DNA from: Candidatus Aminicenantota bacterium
GTDB taxonomy: Bacteria; Acidobacteriota; Aminicenantia; UBA2199
DNA: 27,754 nt
NCBI GenBank assembly: GCA_023137075.1
Contig: JAGLQA010000061.1
Location: forward strand, 1-27,754
Direction: 5' to 3'
Below, one piece after another: positions 22,474 to 27,754 of the stretch. Within the stretch, counting starts at the first letter, position 1; each line of letters opens with the position of its first letter. A program made the translations under genes and the position numbers. The notes under the pieces were generated by a model that was not told the origin of the DNA, searched no databases, and saw only the letters and a program-made list of their open reading frames with translations.

Positions 22474-24111
22474 ATGAAAAAAAGATTTTTGCCATTCCAT
22501 GGCGCGATCAAGCAGCTTGTCCGGCATGTTTTATTGTTCATCTTAACGATAACATTCGCCGGAATCCCCCTATCCCTATCCTCACAGGAAGAAATTAAGA
22601 CAACAGAAAAGGTATCGGTTGTCAATATCGAGGTGCCGGTGCGGGTTTTTTACAAAGGCAGAGCCGTGGACGATTTAAAAAAAAGCGATTTTAAGTTATA
22701 CGAGGGCAAGGAACGGCAGGAGATTCACGGATTTTATAAGGTGAAAAAAAAAATTAAAATAAAAGATCCCAAACTATTGCTGCCCTCCCGGTATTTTGTC
22801 TTAGTATTCCGTATCACCGAGTATAACGATGCCCTGAAGAAGGGGCTGGATTATGTATTCCGGGATATCCTGAAGAGGAACGACCAATTATTAGTCTTTG
22901 TCAACGACAAAACGCTTTTTATAAAAAATCTGTTGGATAAAGAACAAGCTTTTTCGCTAATCGACAAAACGCTTCGGGAGGAAAGCGCCCGCTCCCGGCA
23001 CCTGATGACAAAGTATCTTTTAAAAATAAAACAGCTCCTGGAAGACGTCAAACTAAAACTCGGAGCCATTTCATTTGGTGCTGACTTGATCCCGGTTGAT
23101 AAGGCAAATTATCTGCTTGATTTCCTGAATAGATATTTAATCACCTGGAAAGAGTATAAGAACAGGTATTTAGTGCCTGATATGGACAGTTACTATAACT
23201 TCGCGCGATTCCTTGAAAAAATCCGCATGGAAAAATGGGTGATTAGTTTTTACCAGGTTGAGCTATTTCCTAAGCTGCAGCTTTCCGGTGACTTCCTGCG
23301 CATGATTGACCACAGTGTCCAGGCCTGGTTAATGGGAAGGAGTGAGGATATGGCCTATGCCCGAAAAATAACGGTGCAACTGCATCTAATAGACCGGGAG
23401 TTGAACGCTGCTGAAAATTTTCCTGCCGGGGAGATCAGTAAACTCTTTTTCAAGGTAGGCGCCACCTTTCATTCGATTCTGATGACGGTGCATAGAGAAG
23501 CGAATGTCCGGGATCTTGAATTTAAAAACCTGTCCACCGATATCGAAAATAGTCTTCGGGAGATAACGGCAAAAACCGGTGGTGAATTGATGGCCACCAA
23601 CAACTTAGAAAAAGCGTTAAGCAAGGTGGTTGAAAAAGAAGATATTTGTTACATGTTGACCTATGCCCCGGAAAATCCCGGGAAAAAAGGAAAGATATCG
23701 GTTGAACTCGGCAATAGGGATTATCGCAAGTATGATGTGATCTACGACAAGAACATGAGAGAAGATTATATCCGGGAATACCTGGCGAAGAAAAATGCGG
23801 GTCAGCCCACGGTGGAGTTGAATGAAATCAAATTCAAAGGAAAAAAACTCTCTTTCCGAATCGGCGGCTTTTTGATGAAAAAGACCGGGAAGGAGAAGAT
23901 GGGCAAATTAGGCGTTCGCATCCGGGTAAAAGACCGCCGCAGTCAACCGCTCTACGACAAAAAAAAACAAATCGAAGCGAAGCAAGAAACGATAGCTTTT
24001 TCACTTGCTTTCGACTGGTTGAATGCAGGGGAGTACAATATTATTGTGGATGTTCAGGACCTGTTAACCGGAAAAAACGCCAGCAGTTTTTTACAGCCCG
24101 TTATAAAATAA
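22474..24111 (+). CDS. Exported VWFA-related protein (acidobacterial type)
   Basis: A 545-residue protein with a probable signal peptide or anchor (hydrophobic stretch about 18-35). The mature start has the family hallmark: VPVRVFYKGRAVDDLKKSDF followed by KLYEGKERQEI, as in the VWFA-related proteins common in Acidobacteriota. The expected metal-binding DxSxS of the VWA fold is not present: the equivalent strand reads YFVLVFRITEYND (about 107-118). The middle (about 120-400) is helical and unlike a plain VWA domain; the C-terminal part is beta-rich. It has no obvious enzyme motif. GGAGG precedes the ATG. It stands alone between two kinase genes. The role is unknown, perhaps binding or scaffolding outside the inner membrane. 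Confidence 0.72.
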   Translation: MKKRFLPFHGAIKQLVRHVLLFILTITFAGIPLSLSSQEEIKTTEKVSVVNIEVPVRVFYKGRAVDDLKKSDFKLYEGKERQEIHGFYKVKKKIKIKDPKLLLPSRYFVLVFRITEYNDALKKGLDYVFRDILKRNDQLLVFVNDKTLFIKNLLDKEQAFSLIDKTLREESARSRHLMTKYLLKIKQLLEDVKLKLGAISFGADLIPVDKANYLLDFLNRYLITWKEYKNRYLVPDMDSYYNFARFLEKIRMEKWVISFYQVELFPKLQLSGDFLRMIDHSVQAWLMGRSEDMAYARKITVQLHLIDRELNAAENFPAGEISKLFFKVGATFHSILMTVHREANVRDLEFKNLSTDIENSLREITAKTGGELMATNNLEKALSKVVEKEDICYMLTYAPENPGKKGKISVELGNRDYRKYDVIYDKNMREDYIREYLAKKNAGQPTVELNEIKFKGKKLSFRIGGFLMKKTGKEKMGKLGVRIRVKDRRSQPLYDKKKQIEAKQETIAFSLAFDWLNAGEYNIIVDVQDLLTGKNASSFLQPVIK

Positions 24112-24164
24112 CCGCTCCTTTCTACGTCTGCCGGTAAAAAAAAATAAAAAGTGGTCCGCAGCTA

Positions 24165-24191
24165 TTGAAATAATATCATTTTTATTATAAT
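24165..24191 (+). promoter_or_regulatory. Weak promoter of the second hybrid kinase
   Basis: TTGAAA (24165-24170) and TATAAT (24186-24191), but the 15-base spacer is short. A perfect -10 keeps it worth listing. Confidence 0.35.
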
Positions 24192-24309
24192 ATTAAACAT
24201 TGCTTGAGGGAAAATTTTCCCACCACACCTTGAAAAAACATGGCCATGGGGAGACGGCATTTGTTTGGTTGTAAGTTTAGAAACATTCTGGAATAAGGAG
24301 ATTCACAAC

Positions 24310-26655
24310 GTGAAGATTTTTTTTGACGTTTTTAAAGGATTTAAATATACGATAAGAGCAAAATTTATTGTTATTTTTTCTCTTCTCATTGCTGTAATCT
24401 CTACCTTTATATACTTCTATTTTCCCCTTAAGCTTGAAAGACAGGTGCTAAAGTTTGCCGCCGATAAAGCTCAGGGTATCTCCGATATGACAGCCTTAAA
24501 TATAAGCCATTCCCTTTTCGCGGCAGATAAAAAAAATATCGGCGCCATATTCGAGAGTGTGAAACAGGATGAAGACATTGAATATTTAGTTGTCCTGAAC
24601 AACCGGGGCGAAGTTTTCTCGGCATACAATCACGAAAGAGCCGTTGATAGGGAATTTAAATCCCTGTCGGGCAAAAAACCGGGAACCGGCGATGAAATGG
24701 TTTTCCGTACCAGGTCCGCCATTAACCATAACAATAAGCAGATTGGTCAACTCTTTTTAGGCATGTCTTTAGCAAACATTAAAGCGCAGATCGAAAGAAG
24801 TAAAAAAACAACCACCCTGGTTAGCCTGACACTTTTCATATTTGGGTTGATAGCGGTTTTCTTTTTCAGTACTGTGATTACAAAATCGCTGATAAAGATG
24901 GTGCGCACGATTGAGCAAATTAACGGCGGTGATTTATCAAAACGGGTCTCCTTTTCTTCGAAGGACGAAGTCGGCAACCTGGCCTCATCCTTTAACACAA
25001 TGGTTGCCAATTTAGAAGCCTATTCTAAAAAAATGGAAGAACTAACCGGCAGCCTGGAAAGCAAGGTGATTGAACGCACGGAAAAATTACAATTGGAAAT
25101 CAATGAACGGTACCTGGCCCAGGAAGCCCTGAAAAAGAGCGAAGAGAAGTACCGGCGTTTGGTCGATAACTCATTAGTGGGAATTTATATCACCCAGCAG
25201 CATGTTTTCAAGTTCTGTAATCGCGGTTTTGTAGAGATTTTCGGGTACCGTACCGCGGAAGAAATCCTGGAAAAACAAATCAAGGATATGGTGACGAAAG
25301 AGAGCTGGGGACTCCTGAGTAGGGTTGAACAATTAAACAATCCCGACGACCAGGGAACAGGCAGTTATGAATTAAAAGGCATCAAAAAGGACGGAGTGAT
25401 TTTCAATATAGAAGTGTTCATCGATCATATCGTTTACCAGGACGTCCCGGCAGTACAGGGGATTCTGATAGATATAACCGAGCGAAAGCGCGCCGAGGCG
25501 GAACAAAGGAAATTAGAAGATCAACTCCTCCATGCCCAAAAAATGGAATCCATCGGCAGGTTGGCCGGTGGCATTGCCCACGATTTTAACAATGTCCTGA
25601 GTGTTATCATGGGGTACACGGAATTGACCCTCAGTAAAATTAAGCAGGAGAATTTTATAAAAGCAAACCTGCGGCGGGTGCTGGCTGCCTCGAACCGTGC
25701 CAGGGATATGATCAAGCAGATCCTCGCGTTTAGCCGCAAGGAGGAAAAGGAACGTGCACCGATATTATTGAGTGAAGTGGTGGAGGAGGCCCTGGAATTG
25801 ATGAGATCCGTGCTGCCCACCACCATACAAATTCATAAATCGCTCACAGAGACGTTAAGGCCCGTCATGGCAAACCGGACGGAAATTCACCAGGTGATTA
25901 TTAACCTGTGTATCAACGCCGGGCACGCTATGAGAAAAAAAGGCGGTGAACTCAAGGTTACCTTAAAAGAGATTGACTTAGAAACGCCCATCGGCGCGGG
26001 AAACCTGAAACCCGGTCTTTACCTGCAATTAACCGTCAGCGATACCGGTCACGGAATGCCCTCTAAAATCCTGAACCGGATATTTGAACCTTATTTCACC
26101 ACTAAGAAGGAAGGTGAAGGCACGGGCATGGGGCTTGCCGTGGTTCACGGCATTGTGACCGGATACGGAGGGGAGATAACGGTCTATTCCCAACCCGGGA
26201 CAGGCACCACCTTTCATATTTTTTTGCCGGCAGAGAAAGAGGAAAAAGAGAGAATCCCGGACGAATGGACCGAACCGGTGAAAGGGGGGGAAGAGTCGAT
26301 TTTGTTTGTTGATGATGAGCAAAGTCTCACCGAATTGGTAAAAGACGTCCTGGAAAACCTCGGTTACAAAGTGGACACCTGTACCGACAGCATTGAAGCA
26401 TTGGAGGCCTTCCGCCAACACCCAGGTAAATATGACCTGGTGATTTCCGATCAGACCATGCCAAAAATGACCGGTGTACGTTTAGCCGAAAAGATCAGGA
26501 AAATAAAAGCCGGCATCCCCATTATTGTCTGCAGTGGGTTCAGTGAAAGCATCAATGAAGATACTTATGAATCCATGGGGATTAATGCCTTTTTGATGAA
26601 GCCCTTTGCCGAACGGGACTTAGCCAACGTTATTCGCCAGGTCTTAGATCAATAA
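24310..26655 (+). CDS. Hybrid histidine kinase, membrane HAMP-PAS-HisKA-HATPase-REC
   Basis: The reading frame is open from 24265 (796 residues), but I place the start at GTG 24310 (residue 16 of that frame, 781 residues) because AAGGAG lies nine bases upstream. Numbering below uses the longer frame. Membrane segments are at about 33-53 and 183-203, with a small extracytoplasmic sensor between them. Then HAMP (about 204-255), a coiled segment, PAS (about 293-408), the H box GGIAHDFNNVL with His439, the ATPase domain (DTGHGMP, GTGMGLAVVHG) and a C-terminal receiver with Asp729 in ISDQTMPKMTG. Unlike the other hybrid kinase, this receiver keeps its aspartate. No partner gene is adjacent; the signal is unknown. 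Confidence 0.9.
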   Translation: MKIFFDVFKGFKYTIRAKFIVIFSLLIAVISTFIYFYFPLKLERQVLKFAADKAQGISDMTALNISHSLFAADKKNIGAIFESVKQDEDIEYLVVLNNRGEVFSAYNHERAVDREFKSLSGKKPGTGDEMVFRTRSAINHNNKQIGQLFLGMSLANIKAQIERSKKTTTLVSLTLFIFGLIAVFFFSTVITKSLIKMVRTIEQINGGDLSKRVSFSSKDEVGNLASSFNTMVANLEAYSKKMEELTGSLESKVIERTEKLQLEINERYLAQEALKKSEEKYRRLVDNSLVGIYITQQHVFKFCNRGFVEIFGYRTAEEILEKQIKDMVTKESWGLLSRVEQLNNPDDQGTGSYELKGIKKDGVIFNIEVFIDHIVYQDVPAVQGILIDITERKRAEAEQRKLEDQLLHAQKMESIGRLAGGIAHDFNNVLSVIMGYTELTLSKIKQENFIKANLRRVLAASNRARDMIKQILAFSRKEEKERAPILLSEVVEEALELMRSVLPTTIQIHKSLTETLRPVMANRTEIHQVIINLCINAGHAMRKKGGELKVTLKEIDLETPIGAGNLKPGLYLQLTVSDTGHGMPSKILNRIFEPYFTTKKEGEGTGMGLAVVHGIVTGYGGEITVYSQPGTGTTFHIFLPAEKEEKERIPDEWTEPVKGGEESILFVDDEQSLTELVKDVLENLGYKVDTCTDSIEALEAFRQHPGKYDLVISDQTMPKMTGVRLAEKIRKIKAGIPIIVCSGFSESINEDTYESMGINAFLMKPFAERDLANVIRQVLDQ

Positions 26656-26742
26656 TCTCTCCAATTAGTTCTATCTCGAAAAATGTCTCACCGAATTTTA
26701 AGCAAAGAGATGAATAATGACTTAATTTTGTATTTTTTTCGC

Positions 26743-26771
26743 TTGAAAAAATGTCTTAAAAATATTATAGT
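26743..26771 (+). promoter_or_regulatory. Promoter of the P-loop ATPase gene
   Basis: TTGAAA (26743-26748), 17 bases, TATAGT (26766-26771). The start codon at 26811 has AAGGAG (26799-26804) six bases upstream. Confidence 0.6.
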
Positions 26772-26810
26772 ATAGGCGGTAAAAGTATTATTCCCGAAAA
26801 GGAGTTCATT

Positions 26811-27754
26811 ATGACGGCAATGATTGCTCGCAAACTGGATGAAATCGATATTACTCTTGATAATAAAGCGTTGAACGAGGATAATTATAACGATTACTAT
26901 GTGGAAACCAAAAAAGGCCGGGGGGAAGATCCCACCTCAACCATAATAAGAAAACTTAAAAATCTTGGAGACAAAAACATGAAAATACTCTTTTCCGGGT
27001 TTAAAGGCTGCGGAAAAAGTACTGAATTGTTGAGGTTGAAAAGGGAATTAGAGGATGAGTTTTTAATCAAAATATTTTCTGTCAGGGAAAAATTAGACCC
27101 GAATAACCTATCGATCTCCGAAATACTTATCGCCGTAATGATTGATCTCTTCGATTTTATGAAAGAATATCACAAAACCATAAAATTAAGTAAAAAGTTG
27201 CTCGAGAACCTGGAAAATTGGACAGCCACGATATACAAAGAGGAGGAAAAGTATAAATCTTATGAAACAGTGGCTGCAGCCGGCGTTGATCTTACATCAG
27301 GACTGGGAAAGATTTTAGGTGTGCTTGGCAAATTGGGACTTGATTTCAAATCGGGACGAAAATATAAGGAAATAACCGGGAAGGACGAAAGGAAGACTCT
27401 ATCGGAATTGATAATAAACTGTAATTTACTTATATTCGAGATAAAAAATCAGTTGCATAAGATAGGCAGAAAGAATATTATATTTATTATTGAAGACCTG
27501 GAGAAAGTAAGCCTGACTACAGCCGAGGATATTTTTCACAATTACCCCAAGCAGCTCACCTCGATATCCTGCTGTTTTATCTATACTTTTCCTATTTCCC
27601 TTGTTTTTAATCCCAAATACAATATTATAATCAATGAATTTGACGAAAATTTTGTTTTACCTATGATTAAGGTTCATGACAAACAAGAGAAAGAGTATAA
27701 GCCGGGCATTGATAGTATCCTAAAAATACTTGACAAGAGAATCGACAAAAGTTT
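26811..27754 (+). CDS. P-loop ATPase, 3' end cut by window
   Basis: At least 314 codons run to the window edge. Walker A is GFKGCGKST (residues 63-71) and the probable Walker B is IIFIIEDLEKV with the acidic pair Glu228-Asp229. The sequence between them is helical and contains a Gly/Leu-rich segment (VDLTSGLGKILGVLGKLGLD, 159-178) that may be amphipathic or membrane-contacting. It resembles AAA/STAND-like NTPases with a GxxGCGKSTEL loop, but I cannot name the family and the C-terminal half is missing. It has its own promoter. Defence, signalling or other roles would all be guesses. Confidence 0.7.
   Translation, partial: MTAMIARKLDEIDITLDNKALNEDNYNDYYVETKKGRGEDPTSTIIRKLKNLGDKNMKILFSGFKGCGKSTELLRLKRELEDEFLIKIFSVREKLDPNNLSISEILIAVMIDLFDFMKEYHKTIKLSKKLLENLENWTATIYKEEEKYKSYETVAAAGVDLTSGLGKILGVLGKLGLDFKSGRKYKEITGKDERKTLSELIINCNLLIFEIKNQLHKIGRKNIIFIIEDLEKVSLTTAEDIFHNYPKQLTSISCCFIYTFPISLVFNPKYNIIINEFDENFVLPMIKVHDKQEKEYKPGIDSILKILDKRIDKS

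Noticed and set aside
24265..24309. Upstream TTG start for the second hybrid kinase
   Set aside because: No ribosome-binding site in front of it, while AAGGAG fits the GTG at 24310.

Overview
This window looks like a chromosomal segment of an Acidobacteriota-like bacterium, most likely in or near Candidatus Aminicenantes. The evidence is a VWFA-related secreted protein of the acidobacterial type (22474-24111), a secreted six-bladed beta-propeller with a GPGEL signature (4396-5415), frequent TTG and GTG starts, and clear sigma-70 promoters (TTGACA, 17-18 bases, TATAAT-like). The lineage is an inference from gene content. There is no rRNA, insertion sequence, phage gene or CRISPR array.

Layout. 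(1) 1-2642, minus strand: DUF89/ARMT1-like protein, DUF362 protein and larB (cut by the window edge), probably a metal or cofactor cluster. (2) 2643-4367, plus: a promoter-rich leader, a thioredoxin-like protein with a CNPC site, and an AmmeMemoRadiSam-type radical SAM enzyme. (3) 4396-5415, minus: secreted beta-propeller. (4) 5615-11054, minus: a DNA-damage locus with dnaE-like polymerase, a membrane-anchored coiled-coil protein, lexA and dinB. The lexA and dnaE-like promoters each carry a GTTC-N7-GTTC direct repeat just downstream of the -10, which reads as a LexA operator. (5) 11225-16758, plus: tRNA(CAU), a zinc-ribbon coiled-coil protein, split transketolase, ftsE, ftsX, a PqqD-like protein and a PAP2 phosphatase. 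(6) 17017-22040, plus: a signalling cluster with two near-duplicate single-domain response regulators, a hybrid kinase, a YfiR-like periplasmic protein and a CHASE8-like/HAMP histidine kinase. (7) 22041-22473: a non-coding stretch with two tandem hairpins that keep pairing despite sequence change. (8) 22474-26655: VWFA-related protein and a second hybrid kinase. (9) 26811-end: an unfinished P-loop ATPase.

How the genes work together. LexA probably represses itself with dinB (overlapping GTGA junction), and the dnaE-like polymerase, giving an inducible translesion set without an imuA gene in view. The dnaE-like protein has lost the PHP metal-binding histidines and ends before the usual clamp-binding and OB-fold region. 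In the signalling cluster, the YfiR-like protein probably controls the periplasmic domain of the adjacent kinase, whose likely output is the response regulator just upstream. The most interesting items are the SOS operators and short polymerase, the YfiR-kinase module, the kinase with an Asn-substituted receiver, and the tandem hairpins.
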